The notes below the pieces were generated by a model. The model saw only the letters and a list, made by a program, of their open reading frames with translations, had not been told where the DNA came from and made no database searches. Positions 9,590 to 21,730 of a DNA stretch of 64,000 bases are shown here, piece by piece. The DNA lies in contig NZ_JACGWZ010000001.1 of assembly GCF_014137975.1 (NCBI RefSeq), forward strand, positions 868,001 through 932,000, given 5' to 3'. Each line of letters starts with the position of its first letter. Position 1 is the stretch's first letter. The translations under genes were made by a program, and so were the position numbers. The DNA comes from Halosaccharopolyspora lacisalsi (GTDB lineage Bacteria > Actinomycetota > Actinomycetes > Mycobacteriales > Pseudonocardiaceae).

Positions 9590-10183
9590 GTGGCGTCACG
9601 CCAGCAGGCGGGCGCGGCGGACTCGGCGCGACAGCGGGAGCTGCTGTCGCCCGGTGACGTTGCGCGCACGATCGCCAGGATCGCACACCAGATCATCGAA
9701 AAAACCGCACCGGAAAGCTCCGCCAATCGGGTCATCCTGCTCGGCATTCCGACCAGGGGAGCCCCGTTGGCGCACCGGCTCGGTGCCCGCATCGCCGACT
9801 TCAGCGGCGTGAGCGTCCCCACGGGGGTGCTCGACACCACGCTCTACCGCGACGATCTCAGGCAGCAGCCGAACCGCCCGTTGGAGCCCAGCAGCGTGCC
9901 CGCTCAGGGAGTGGACGACGCGCTGGTCGTTCTCGTCGACGACGTGCTGTTCTCCGGGCGCACCATCCGTTCCGCCCTCGACGCCCTGCGCGACCAGGGG
10001 CGCCCCCGCGCCGTCCAGTTGGCGGTGCTGGTCGACCGTGGCCACCGGGAGCTGCCCATCCGGGCGGACTACGTCGGCAAGAACGTGCCGACCTCGCGCA
10101 CCGAGGACGTGGCCGTGCGCCTGAACGAGATCGACGGCCACGACGGCGTCGTGCTGCGGCGCTCGGAAGAGGAGGAGCGGTGA
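9590..10183 (+). CDS. pyrR: PyrR, pyr operon RNA-binding regulator / uracil phosphoribosyltransferase
   Basis: A 197-residue PyrR-family protein, which senses UMP and PRPP, binds the pyr leader RNA and usually has weak uracil phosphoribosyltransferase activity. The PRPP loop [14 protein letters not shown] lies at 113-126; [16 protein letters not shown] and [10 protein letters not shown] are typical. The GTG at 9590 follows GGAAGGAGG, which overlaps the PyrR-binding hairpin. It heads the operon pyrR-pyrB-pyrC-orf-carA-carB-pyrF, with consecutive genes overlapping by one to four bases. Confidence 0.95.
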   Translation: MASRQQAGAADSARQRELLSPGDVARTIARIAHQIIEKTAPESSANRVILLGIPTRGAPLAHRLGARIADFSGVSVPTGVLDTTLYRDDLRQQPNRPLEPSSVPAQGVDDALVVLVDDVLFSGRTIRSALDALRDQGRPRAVQLAVLVDRGHRELPIRADYVGKNVPTSRTEDVAVRLNEIDGHDGVVLRRSEEEER

Positions 10184-11115
10184 TGCGGCACCTGTTGTCG
10201 GCCGCGGAACTGGGTGCCGAGGAAGCCACGAGTCTGCTGGACACCGCCGACACGCTCAAGCGGACCCTGCTCGGCCGCGAGGTTCGCAAGCTGCCCACCC
10301 TGCGCGGGCGCACGGTGCTGACGATGTTCTACGAGAGCTCCACCCGGACCCGGGTCTCCTTCGAGATCGCGGGCAAGTGGATGAGCGCCGATGTGATCAA
10401 CGTCTCGTCCTCGGGTTCGTCGACGAGCAAGGGCGAGTCGCTGCGCGACACCGCGCTGACGCTGTCGGCGGCCGGGGCGGACTGCGTGATCGTGCGCCAC
10501 CCCGCCTCGGGTGCCGCCCACCGGTTGTCCGGCTGGCTCGACGAGACGGGGACCCAGGTCGTCAACGCCGGTGACGGCATGCACGAGCACCCCACCCAGG
10601 CCCTGTTGGACGCGGCGACGCTGCGGGAGCGGCTGGGCGGACTGGACGGCCGCAGGATCGCGATCGTGGGGGACCTGCTGCACAGCAGGGTCGCCCGTTC
10701 CAACGTGCACCTGCTGCGCACCCTCGGCGCCGAGGTGGTGCTGGTCGCGCCGCCGACGCTGGTCCCGATGGGAGCGCGGCAGTGGGGAGCCGAGGTCACC
10801 GGCGATCTGGACGCCGAACTGCCCGGGCTGGACGCCGTGATGATGCTGCGGGTGCAGGCCGAGCGCATGGACGGCGCTTTCTTCCCGTCGGCGCGGGAGT
10901 ACTCGCTGTCCTACGGCATGAACGAGGCCAGGCTGGCCAGGCTGCCCGAGCACGCCGTGGTCCTGCACCCCGGCCCGATGCTGCGCGGCATGGAGATCGC
11001 CTCTCGGGTGGCCGACTCCCCGAGCGCGGCCGTCGCCGAGCAGGTCCGCAACGGAGTACACGTGCGCATGGCCGTGCTCTACCACCTGCTGGCCGGAGAG
11101 GAGGTCACGGCGTGA
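10183..11115 (+). CDS. pyrB: Aspartate carbamoyltransferase catalytic subunit
   Basis: A 310-residue enzyme joining carbamoyl phosphate and aspartate, the committed step of pyrimidine synthesis. The carbamoyl-phosphate loop STRTR lies at 52-56 within [30 protein letters not shown] and [11 protein letters not shown] complete the family signature. No pyrI regulatory subunit is present, as usual in actinobacteria. ATG 10183 (GGAGGAG five bases before) overlaps the pyrR stop by one base; GTG 10180 is an alternative. It overlaps pyrC by four bases. Confidence 0.97.
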   Translation: MRHLLSAAELGAEEATSLLDTADTLKRTLLGREVRKLPTLRGRTVLTMFYESSTRTRVSFEIAGKWMSADVINVSSSGSSTSKGESLRDTALTLSAAGADCVIVRHPASGAAHRLSGWLDETGTQVVNAGDGMHEHPTQALLDAATLRERLGGLDGRRIAIVGDLLHSRVARSNVHLLRTLGAEVVLVAPPTLVPMGARQWGAEVTGDLDAELPGLDAVMMLRVQAERMDGAFFPSAREYSLSYGMNEARLARLPEHAVVLHPGPMLRGMEIASRVADSPSAAVAEQVRNGVHVRMAVLYHLLAGEEVTA

Positions 11116-12449
11116 CCCAGGGCGAGAACGCACCCGCGAGCAGGGTGCTGCTCAAGGACGTACGTCCCTACGGGGAGGGCGAGCCGGTCGACCTGCTGGT
11201 CGCCGACGGCCGCATCGCCGAGATCGGCGCGGGGCCGGACGTCGAGGTCGACGAGGTCGTGCACGGCGAGGGGGCGGTGCTGCTGCCCGGCTTCGTGGAC
11301 CTGCACACCCACTTGCGCGAGCCCGGCCGCGAGGACGCCGAGACCGTCGAATCGGGGGCGGTGGCCGCCGCGCTCGGCGGCTACACGGCGGTGTTCGCCA
11401 TGGCCAACACCGACCCGGTGGCCGACAACGCCGTGGTCGTCGAGCACGTGTGGCGGCGGGGCCGGGAGCTCGGTCTCGTCGACGTGCACCCCGTGGGCGC
11501 GGTGACCGTGGGGCTGCGGGGCACTCAACTGGCGGAGCTGGGCACGATGGCCCGCAGCGCGGCGCGGGTGCGGGTGTTCTCCGACGACGGGCACTGCGTG
11601 GACGACCCGCTGGTCATGCGCCGGGCGTTGGAGTACACCAGCGCCTTCGGCGGTGTGGTGGCCCAGCACGCCGAGGACCCCAGGCTGACGGTGCGGGCGC
11701 AGGCCCACGAGGGGGCCAACGCCGCTCGGCTGGGGCTGACCGGCTGGCCCGCTCCCGCCGAGGAGTCGATCGTGGCCCGTGACTGCATGCTCGCCGCGCA
11801 CACCGCTGGTGCGCTGCACGTCTGCCACGCCTCCAGCTCCGGCACGGCGGATTTCCTGCGCTGGTGGAAGGCCGGTGACCACGCGGGCACGGTCTCGGCG
11901 GAGGTCACCCCGCACCACCTGCTGCTCACCGACGAGCTGCTGGCGGGCTACGACCCGGTTCACAAGGTCAACCCGCCGCTGCGCACCGATGACGACGTGC
12001 ACGCGCTTCGCGGGGCACTGGCCGAGGGCACGCTGGACTGCGTGGCCACCGACCACGCCCCGCACGCCGAGCAGGACAAGGACTGCGAGTGGTCGGCGGC
12101 CCGGCCGGGGATGCTCGGACTGCAGACCGCCCTGGGCGTGGTGCTGCGCACGATGGTCGAACCGGGGCTGCTCGACTGGCGTGGTCTGGCGCGCGTGATG
12201 AGCGAGCGCCCGGCGCGGATCGCCGGGCTGACCGACCAGGGACGCCCGGTGGCCGAGGGGGAACCGGCCAACCTGGTGCTGGTCGACGACGAGCACCGCT
12301 GGACGGTGCGCGCCGCGGAGCTGGCCAGCATCGCGACGAACACCCCCTACGAGGGGATGGAACTGCCGGGGCGGGTTCGAGCGACCCTGTCCCACGGGCG
12401 TCTGACCGTCCGGGACGGCGTGGTCGCTCGGGAAGGGGCGGGTCACTGA
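11112..12449 (+). CDS. pyrC: Dihydroorotase
   Basis: A 445-residue amidohydrolase of the class I type that cyclises carbamoyl aspartate to dihydroorotate. Metal-site motifs are [13 protein letters not shown] near residue 60, a lone conserved HAED, the histidine in [23 protein letters not shown], and the aspartate in [14 protein letters not shown]. The GTG overlaps the pyrB stop (GTGA) and follows GGAGAGGAGG. The last base of its stop is the first base of the next gene. Confidence 0.96.
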   Translation: MTQGENAPASRVLLKDVRPYGEGEPVDLLVADGRIAEIGAGPDVEVDEVVHGEGAVLLPGFVDLHTHLREPGREDAETVESGAVAAALGGYTAVFAMANTDPVADNAVVVEHVWRRGRELGLVDVHPVGAVTVGLRGTQLAELGTMARSAARVRVFSDDGHCVDDPLVMRRALEYTSAFGGVVAQHAEDPRLTVRAQAHEGANAARLGLTGWPAPAEESIVARDCMLAAHTAGALHVCHASSSGTADFLRWWKAGDHAGTVSAEVTPHHLLLTDELLAGYDPVHKVNPPLRTDDDVHALRGALAEGTLDCVATDHAPHAEQDKDCEWSAARPGMLGLQTALGVVLRTMVEPGLLDWRGLARVMSERPARIAGLTDQGRPVAEGEPANLVLVDDEHRWTVRAAELASIATNTPYEGMELPGRVRATLSHGRLTVRDGVVAREGAGH

Positions 12450-13000
12450 TGGCGCGCGTACTCTGGGTGCTGGCGTTGGCGCTGCTGGCGGCCCTGGTCG
12501 TCTACGGCATGCGCCGGGGCTGGGTGAACCGGGCACGGCGGCAGGCCGCTCAGCTCGCGGAGTTCCCGCGAGTTCCGGAGGACCTCGACGAGCGGGACCC
12601 GCTGCTGCCCGCGGCCGAAGGACTGTACGTCGGCAGTACCCGGGCCGAGGACTGGCAGGACCGCATCGCCGTGGGCGACATCGGCCACCGTTCCGTCGCC
12701 ACGGCTCAGTTGTGGTCCCACGGGTTGCTGCTGCGGCGTTCCGGGGCGAGCCCGCTGTGGATCCCGGCCGAATCGCTGATCGCGGCCCGGGTCGATCACA
12801 AACTCGCCAACAAGGTCGTTCCCGGAGCGGGACTGCTGGTCGTGACCTGGCGACTGGGCGAGCACCTACTGGACACCGGCTTCCGCGCCGAGGACACCAC
12901 GGAACAGCCCCGATGGGCCGAGGCCGTGCGGGCACTGGTGCCCGGCGACGAGCCGACACGATACGAGGAGACCGCGGGTACGCGGCAGGAGGAAGCATGA
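12449..13000 (+). CDS. Membrane protein of the pyrC-carA interval (Rv1382-like)
   Basis: A 183-residue protein with one N-terminal membrane helix (VLWVLALALLAALVVYGM) and a cytosolic part resembling a bacterial PH-like beta domain (LYVGSTRAEDWQDRIAVGDIG, then LWIPAESLIAARVDHKLANK). A protein of this type sits between pyrC and carA in mycobacteria and relatives (Rv1382 in M. tuberculosis). It shares one base with pyrC and overlaps carA by four, so it is made with the pyrimidine enzymes; whether it anchors or regulates them is unknown. I know of no enzymatic function. Confidence 0.85.
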   Translation: MARVLWVLALALLAALVVYGMRRGWVNRARRQAAQLAEFPRVPEDLDERDPLLPAAEGLYVGSTRAEDWQDRIAVGDIGHRSVATAQLWSHGLLLRRSGASPLWIPAESLIAARVDHKLANKVVPGAGLLVVTWRLGEHLLDTGFRAEDTTEQPRWAEAVRALVPGDEPTRYEETAGTRQEEA

Positions 13001-14117
13001 CCGCGCACGTTCCTGCGGCGCTGGTACTGGAGGACGGCCGGATCTTTCGGGGGCAGGCCTACGGTGACGTGGGCAGCTGCCTCGGTGAGGTCGTGTTCAG
13101 CACCGGGATGACCGGTTATCAGGAGACCCTGACCGATCCGTCGTACCACCGCCAGATCGTGGTGGCCACGGCCCCGCAGATCGGTAACACGGGGTGGAAC
13201 GACGAGGACGACGAATCGCAGCGCATCTGGGTGGCGGGCTATGCCGTGCGCGACCCCGCGCGGATGCCGTCGAACTGGCGCTCGCGGCGCTCGCTGGACG
13301 AGGAGCTGTCCCGCCAGGGGGTCGTGGGGATCTCGGGACTGGACACACGCACCCTGACCCGTCACCTGCGCGAGCGCGGAGCCATGCGCGCCGGGGTGTT
13401 CTCGGGACCCGAGCTGGGCTCCGACGAGGAGATGGTGGCGCGGGTGGTCAGCAGTTCCGAGATGCTCGGCGCCGACCTGGCCGGCGACGTCACCACCGGC
13501 AGCGGCTACGTGGTGCCCGCCGAGGGGCAGCGCCGGTTCCGGGTGGCCGCGCTGGACCTGGGCATCAAGTCGAACACGCCGCGGATGCTGGCCCAGCGCG
13601 GCATCGAGACCCACGTGCTGCCGCTGTCGTCGACGATGGAGGAGCTGCTGGCCGTGGCCCCGGACGGGGTGTTCCTGTCCAACGGCCCGGGTGACCCGGC
13701 CACGGCCGAGCACGCGGTCGAGCTGACCAGGCAGGTGCTGTCGCGCGGGCTGCCGCTGTTCGGGATCTGCTTCGGCAACCAGCTGCTGGGCCGCGCGCTC
13801 GGCCGCGACACCTACAAGCTGCGCTACGGGCACCGGGGCATCAACATCCCGGTGATCGACGCGGCCACCGGAAAGGTGGCGATCACCGCCCAGAACCACG
13901 GGTTCGCCGTGGCCGGCGAGCCGGGCGAGCACTTCGACACCGACTTCGGCCGGGCGATGGTCAGTCACCACTGCGCCAACGACGGTGCCGTCGAGGGACT
14001 GCGGCTGCTCGACGCCCCCGCGTTCAGCGTGCAGTACCACCCCGAGGCGGCGGCGGGTCCGCACGACGCCGCGCCGCTGTTCGATTCCTTCGCAGACCTG
14101 ATGAGTGAGGCACGCTG

Positions 14118-14118
<1 letters not shown>
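12997..14118 (+). CDS. carA: Carbamoyl-phosphate synthase small (glutaminase) subunit
   Basis: A 373-residue subunit that hydrolyses glutamine and channels ammonia to CarB. The N-terminal CPSase domain contains [21 protein letters not shown]; the C-terminal class I amidotransferase domain has the nucleophile elbow [14 protein letters not shown] and the catalytic pair QYHPE. The ATG lies within GGAGGAAGCATG. It overlaps the preceding gene by ATGA, and its stop shares one base with the carB start. Confidence 0.97.
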
Positions 14119-17443
<3,325 letters not shown>

Positions 17444-17447
<4 letters not shown>

Positions 17448-18289
17448 CGACGGTGCGTGCGGGCTTCGGCAAGCGTCTCCAGGACGCGATGGCCGCACGC
17501 GGCCCGCTGTGCGTGGGCATCGACCCGCACCCGGCACTGCTGCAGGCGTGGGGGCTGGACGAGACGCCGGCTTCGCTGGAGCGGTTCGCGATGACCGCGG
17601 TGGAGGCGCTGGCCGGTGAGGTCGCGGTGCTCAAGCCGCAGTCGGCCTTCTTCGAGATCTACGGTTCGGCCGGGGTGGCCGTGCTGGAGCGCGTGATCGC
17701 CGAAGCCCGGCAGGCGGGCGCGCTCGTGGTGCTGGACGTCAAACGCGGCGACATCGGCTCCACCATGACCGCCTACGCCAACGCCTACCTCGACGAGCAC
17801 TCGCCGTTGGCCGCCGACGCGATGACCGTCTCGCCCTACCTGGGCTACGGATCGCTGGCTCCGGCGCTGGGCATCGCCGAGCAGACCGGGCGCGGGGTGA
17901 TCGTGCTGGCCCGTACCTCCAACCCGGAGGGGGCCGGGCTGCAGCGCGCGGTGAACCAGGAAGAGCGTTCGGTGGCGCAGTCGATCGTCGACGCCGCCGC
18001 GGAGAGCAACGCCGGTGCGGATCCGATGGGCTACGTCGGGGTGGTGGTCGGGGCGACGTTGCGTGGCGGTGAGCTGGACCTGTCCGCCCTCAACGGCCCG
18101 ATCCTGGCTCCGGGGCTGGGGGCGCAGGGAGGAAGCGTACAGGGCCTGCGTGCCGTGTTCGGTTCGGCTCTGCCCCACGTACTGCCCGCCGCGGCCCGGG
18201 AGGTGCTGCGGCACGGCCCCGGCGTGGCCGACCTGCGCACCGCCGCGCACCGTTTCCGCGACGACTTGGTGGCGGTGTTCAACGCCTGA
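17444..18289 (+). CDS. pyrF: Orotidine 5'-phosphate decarboxylase
   Basis: A 281-residue decarboxylase converting OMP to UMP. It belongs to the longer actinobacterial type: [17 protein letters not shown] near the start, the catalytic segment [21 protein letters not shown], and the phosphate-binding [12 protein letters not shown] near the C-terminus. The GTG overlaps the carB stop as GTGA. It ends the pyr operon; pyrD and pyrE are not in this operon. Confidence 0.95.
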
Positions 18290-18346
18290 CGAAGCGGACC
18301 GGAGGGCCCGGGCTCCCGGGGTCTGTCGACTTGGTCGAATGGTGGC

Positions 18347-19660
18347 GTGACAGCTTCAAGACGCACATCCACGGCTTCAGCCGTTCCCGGCTCCCCGGTT
18401 TCGAGGATCGGCTTGCGGGAACGTTTACACGCGTTGGTAACGCGGCACTCGCGCGCCCTCGTTCTCGCTTCGGTACCGCTTCTGGTCTTCTCGGTGTGGT
18501 ACGTGCTCCTGCGCTTCCCCACCTGGGAAGAGGGCGAGGGCCTCCAACTCGACGGTGATTTCCAGGTTTACCGCTGGGCCGTGCACACCTGGCTGGCCGG
18601 CGGCGACATCATCGAGAACTGGGCTCCACTGTGGGACGGCGGGAAGCTGCCCTGGGTGTATCCCCCGTTCGCCCTGTTGCCGCTGAGCGTGTTCGCCCTG
18701 CCACCGCTCACGGTGGGAGTGCTGCTGATGTGGGCCGTGGACCTGGCGGTCATCGGCACGATGCTTTACCTGATCGTGCGCCATCGCTGGCCCGGCGTGG
18801 GATCTCGCGGCGCGCTGGCCGTCGCGGCCGTCGTGCTCCCGATCACGTTGTGGTGGGAACCCGTCTACTCGTGCTTCGCCCAGGGCCAGGTCAATATCGC
18901 GCTGATGGGCCTGATCGCCGTGGACTGCCTCGTGCGGAACCCGCGATGGCCGCGCGGACTGCTGGTGGGCATCGCCGCCGCGATCAAGCTCATGCCCGCG
19001 GCGTTCCTGCTGTACTTCCTGTTCCGCAGGGACTTTCGAGCCGCGGTGACCGGTGCGGTCACCGCGGCGGTGTGCACGCTGCTCGGCTTCGTGATCGCCT
19101 TCAAAGCGTCGGTGGACTACTGGTTCCGCTACGGTCCGGCTTCCTCCGTGGCAGGCCATTCCGGCGACACCAACCAGTCGGTCCTGGGCGTGGTCGCGCG
19201 GTGGGATCTCCAGCCGGTGGTGCAGTACGGAACCTGGGTGGCCGTCTGCCTCCTGCTGGCCGTCGTGCTCGCACGCACGGTCGGCAGGGTCGACCCGCCG
19301 GTGGCGATGACGTTGACCGGGTTGTTCGCGTTGCTGGCTTCGCCGACGTCCTGGTCGAGTCACTGGGTCTGGGTCGCTCCCGGTCTCCTGATCCTGCTCG
19401 GCTCCGCGGTGCGGGCCCGGAGCATCAGCCGACTGGCACTCGTCGTGGTGATCGCCATCGCGGCCAGGAAGATGCCGTTTCGCGTGCTCGCGGCCGACGA
19501 CGTCCCCGCGTTGCTGTGGGTACCGCAGCAGCTCGTGGGCAACGCCTACGTCGTTCTCGGGACGGCGCTGTTGCTGCTGACGGGCTGGCAGGCGACCCGC
19601 AAGCGCGGGGCGGGACTGCAGCTCGAGCCAGAAGCCGATGTCGCGAGGTCATACGGTTGA
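18347..19660 (+). CDS. GT87-family membrane mannosyltransferase-like protein
   Basis: A 437-residue polytopic membrane protein of the DUF2029/GT87 type, which in actinobacteria includes polyprenyl-phosphomannose-dependent alpha-1,2-mannosyltransferases acting on phosphatidylinositol mannosides or lipomannan. After the first helix there is an acidic extracytoplasmic motif, LDGDFQVYRWAVHTWLAGGD, as expected for the catalytic loop; WVYPPFALLPLSVF, CFAQGQVNIALMGLIAVDC and GIAAAIKLMPAAFLLYFL are typical. About ten to twelve hydrophobic segments are visible. The GTG start lacks a clear ribosome-binding site. It lies 57 bases after pyrF and may be read with it or from its own promoter. Substrate is inferred. 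Confidence 0.8.
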   Translation: MTASRRTSTASAVPGSPVSRIGLRERLHALVTRHSRALVLASVPLLVFSVWYVLLRFPTWEEGEGLQLDGDFQVYRWAVHTWLAGGDIIENWAPLWDGGKLPWVYPPFALLPLSVFALPPLTVGVLLMWAVDLAVIGTMLYLIVRHRWPGVGSRGALAVAAVVLPITLWWEPVYSCFAQGQVNIALMGLIAVDCLVRNPRWPRGLLVGIAAAIKLMPAAFLLYFLFRRDFRAAVTGAVTAAVCTLLGFVIAFKASVDYWFRYGPASSVAGHSGDTNQSVLGVVARWDLQPVVQYGTWVAVCLLLAVVLARTVGRVDPPVAMTLTGLFALLASPTSWSSHWVWVAPGLLILLGSAVRARSISRLALVVVIAIAARKMPFRVLAADDVPALLWVPQQLVGNAYVVLGTALLLLTGWQATRKRGAGLQLEPEADVARSYG

Positions 19661-19768
19661 GGCGTGCCTCCGCGAGCGACGCGTAATGACCGGCCTCCTG
19701 CTCTCGGTTGTCCGACGGAAGACGTCGGCGTGCTCGCGGCCTCGGCGCTCGACCGATGACCTCGACCG

Positions 19769-19930
19769 ATGACACTGCCGGGCAAACCTGCCAGGCTCCG
19801 TGCCCCGTTCCTCGGTGTGCTGGTCGCGCTCGTCGTGATCGCACTGATCGCCGGTGGTCTCGCCTCGCTTTCCCGTACCGGGGGCCGGTGCCGGCGCTTT
19901 CGACCTGTGCAGGTACGAGCGCTACCATAG
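19769..19930 (+). CDS. Possible 53-residue single-helix membrane protein or gene remnant
   Basis: ATG 19769 opens a 53-residue frame with a clear hydrophobic helix (FLGVLVALVVIALIAGGLASL) after a short basic head, then a basic tail ending in VRALP. The head-helix layout is that of a membrane anchor, but the C-terminal part looks like random high-GC sequence, so this may be the start of a decayed larger gene. There is no convincing ribosome-binding site, and no similarity is recognised. Confidence 0.3.
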   Translation: MTLPGKPARLRAPFLGVLVALVVIALIAGGLASLSRTGGRCRRFRPVQVRALP

Positions 19931-20143
19931 CCCTTCGAGCTCGCTGCGCAGGGGCTGGAGCGTTGTTCGCTCGACGGTCGAGAACGCGTGAGCTGTGTCG
20001 CGAGGAACCGGGGAATCGTGAGTGATTGGTCACGTCCGGTGTCCTCCGTCGTCCGGGGTCGGCTTGACCTGCGAAGGAACTTCCGAAGGTGTCCGAGCAT
20101 GACGGAAACCGGACAGTTCGGAATAGTTTTGCCCCTGGTTAGT

Positions 20144-20205
20144 GCACTTCGGTGTCGTTGTTGGTAGTACTTGCAGCGGCCGAAGTGCTCGTGCAAGCCG
20201 TGTAC
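20144..20205 (+). promoter_or_regulatory. Structured leader upstream of mihF with alternative hairpins
   Basis: GCACTTCGG (20144-20152) is the exact reverse complement of CCGAAGTGC (20180-20188). A second, overlapping pairing joins CTTGCA (20170-20175) with TGCAAG (20192-20197), flanked by GTAC on both sides. The two hairpins cannot form together, because the second encloses one arm of the first. The region is 140-200 bases before the mihF start and could be a regulatory RNA leader or a protein-binding site. Confidence 0.4.
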
Positions 20206-20341
20206 GAGTTCGTCGGCAATCCCGGCGGTGGAACCGCGGCGGGACCGGAACGTCAAAGTCGGACCCCGCGTTGTAGCTGTCTGACCAGGGCCGGTACCGT
20301 CGCCGCACCGATCAAGAGCAACCCACATCACGGAGGACATG

Positions 20342-20659
20342 GTGGCCCTTCCCCAGCTGACAGAGGAGCAGCGGGCCGCGGCACTGGAAAAGGCGGCTGC
20401 CGCCCGTCGTGCCCGAGCTGAGCTCAAGGAGCGCCTCAAGCGCGGTGGGACCAGCCTGGCCGAGGTCCTGGACAGTGCCGACAGTGACGAGACCTTGGGC
20501 AAGATGAAGGTCTCGGCGCTGCTGGAGGCCCTTCCCGGCGTGGGCAAGGTCCGCGCCCAGCAGATCATGGAGCGGCTGGAGATCGCCAACAGCCGCAGGC
20601 TGCGTGGATTGGGCGAGCGGCAGCGCAAGGCACTGCTCGCCGAGTTCAGCGGCGCGTGA
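20342..20659 (+). CDS. mihF: Integration host factor mIHF
   Basis: A 105-residue nucleoid-associated protein of the actinobacterial IHF type. After a long basic helix (EKAAAARRARAELKERLKRGG) it carries the H2TH-like core GKMKVSALLEALPGVGKVRA and ends RLRGLGERQRKALLAEFSGA, nearly identical to M. tuberculosis mIHF. GTG 20342 is chosen over ATG 20339 because GGAGG stands at correct spacing and homologues begin ALPQLT. It overlaps gmk by GTGA, the conserved mihF-gmk-rpoZ-coaBC order. In actinomycetes it compacts DNA and affects development. Confidence 0.95.
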   Translation: MALPQLTEEQRAAALEKAAAARRARAELKERLKRGGTSLAEVLDSADSDETLGKMKVSALLEALPGVGKVRAQQIMERLEIANSRRLRGLGERQRKALLAEFSGA

Positions 20660-21261
20660 GCGACGTCACGACCGGCGTTGAGCCGGGGTTCGCCCCTCGT
20701 GGCGAGCCCCGGCTCACCGTCGTTTCCGGACCCTCCGGCGTCGGCAAGTCGAGTGTGATCGACGAGCTCCGCGACAAGGCCCCCGAGATCTACTTCAGCG
20801 TCTCGGTGACCACTCGGCCGTCCCGGCCGGGGGAAGTGGACGGGGTGCACTACCACTTCGTCGACGTCGACGAGTTTCAGCGCATGGTGGCCGCGGGCGA
20901 GATGCTGGAGTACGCCCACTACGCGGGCAACTACTACGGGACGCCGCGCGAGCCCGTCGAGCGGGCTCTGGCCGCGGGCAGACCGGCCGTGCTGGAGATC
21001 GAGCTTCAGGGTGCGCGCCAGGTGCGTGCGAGCATGCCCGAGGCCCGGTTGGTGATGCTGCTGCCGCCGTCCTGGGAGGCGTTGGTGGACCGTCTGGTCG
21101 GCCGTCGCACCGAGGACGAGGAAGTGGTGCGCCGACGGCTGGACACGGCCAAACGTGAGCTCGACGCCCGTACGGAGTTCGACGCTGCGGTGGTCAACGC
21201 CGATGTGCGGTCCGCGGCCGATGAGCTGGTACGATTGATAGTCGGTCCCGGTGCGAGCTAG
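20656..21261 (+). CDS. gmk: Guanylate kinase
   Basis: A 201-residue kinase phosphorylating GMP/dGMP to GDP/dGDP. The P-loop is VSGPSGVGKSS, followed by the GMP-binding VSVTTRPSRPGEVDGVHYHFV, GNYYGTPREP and AVLEIELQGARQVR. The GTG overlaps the mihF stop. The first 18 residues are a non-conserved extension whose DNA folds into a strong 15-bp hairpin (20680-20715), unusual inside a coding region. The stop codon lies within a short triplicated repeat. Confidence 0.95.
   Translation: MSDVTTGVEPGFAPRGEPRLTVVSGPSGVGKSSVIDELRDKAPEIYFSVSVTTRPSRPGEVDGVHYHFVDVDEFQRMVAAGEMLEYAHYAGNYYGTPREPVERALAAGRPAVLEIELQGARQVRASMPEARLVMLLPPSWEALVDRLVGRRTEDEEVVRRRLDTAKRELDARTEFDAAVVNADVRSAADELVRLIVGPGAS
20680..20715 (+). 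promoter_or_regulatory. Strong hairpin in the first codons of gmk
   Basis: GAGCCGGGGTTCGCC (20680-20694), a six-base loop and GGCGAGCCCCGGCTC (20701-20715) form a 15-bp stem with one G-U wobble in RNA. It starts 24 bases inside gmk, just after the mihF stop. It could attenuate transcription or limit gmk translation relative to mihF. Confidence 0.55.
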
Positions 21262-21292
21262 GCCCGGTGCGAGCTGGCTCCGATGTGAGCTG
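21245..21292. repeat. Three tandem 16-bp repeats at the gmk 3' end
   Basis: CCGGTGCGAGCT occurs at 21248-21259 and 21264-21275, with a degenerate third copy CCGATGTGAGCT at 21280-21291, giving a constant 16-base period. The first copy covers the gmk stop codon. The remainder of the 163-base gap to rpoZ shows nothing else clear. Confidence 0.65.
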
Positions 21293-21424
21293 GTTCCGTT
21301 CCGTGTTCGTCGACGATTGCTGTTGGATGGCCCGGGTTGAACAGCCCGAGTCGAACAGCACGCGGAACCGGGTTTCCGCTCCAGGGATCATCCCTCCCGC
21401 ACGCAACGAGCAGGAGCCACGAAC

Positions 21425-21730
21425 GTGAGCATCCCCGACGCGCTGACCGCTCTGAACAGCCAGTCCAACAACGCCCAGCCGCGCAGCACCCCGGAGGGCA
21501 TCACGAACCCTCCGATCGACGACCTGCTCGAGAAGGTCAGTTCGAAGTACGCGTTGGCGATCTACTCCGCCAAGCGCGCGCGTCAGATCAACGATTACTA
21601 CGCCCAGCTCGGTGAGGGGCTGCTGGAGTACGTGGGTCCGCTGGTCGAGCCCGGCCCGCGCGAGAAGCCGTTGTCGATCGCGCTGCGTGAGATTCACTCC
21701 GGTGTGCTCCAGCACACCGAGGGCGAGTGA
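21425..21730 (+). CDS. rpoZ: RNA polymerase omega subunit
   Basis: A 101-residue omega subunit, which clamps the beta' C-terminus and helps assemble RNA polymerase. [35 protein letters not shown] is the family core (about residues 24-58), followed by [19 protein letters not shown] as in other actinobacteria. The GTG follows AGGAG by eight bases. It overlaps coaBC by GTGA. Confidence 0.96.
   Translation: MSIPDALTALNSQSNNAQPRSTPEGITNPPIDDLLEKVSSKYALAIYSAKRARQINDYYAQLGEGLLEYVGPLVEPGPREKPLSIALREIHSGVLQHTEGE

Larger units (their letters stand above)
19661..20341. other. 681-base interval before mihF, mostly non-coding
   Basis: No confident gene fills this stretch. It holds a short membrane-like reading frame at 19769-19930 and, from about 20100, the probable promoter and structured leader of mihF. 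Longer open frames here (for example 19708-20025) have poor, arginine-rich composition and no recognisable domain. Base composition falls near 20100-20170, where TAGTTT at 20124 is a possible -10 box. Confidence 0.6.

Noticed and set aside
19708-20025. A 105-residue plus-strand frame after the GT87 gene
   Set aside because: Cysteine- and arginine-rich random composition, no ribosome-binding site, and it conflicts with the slightly better 19769 frame.
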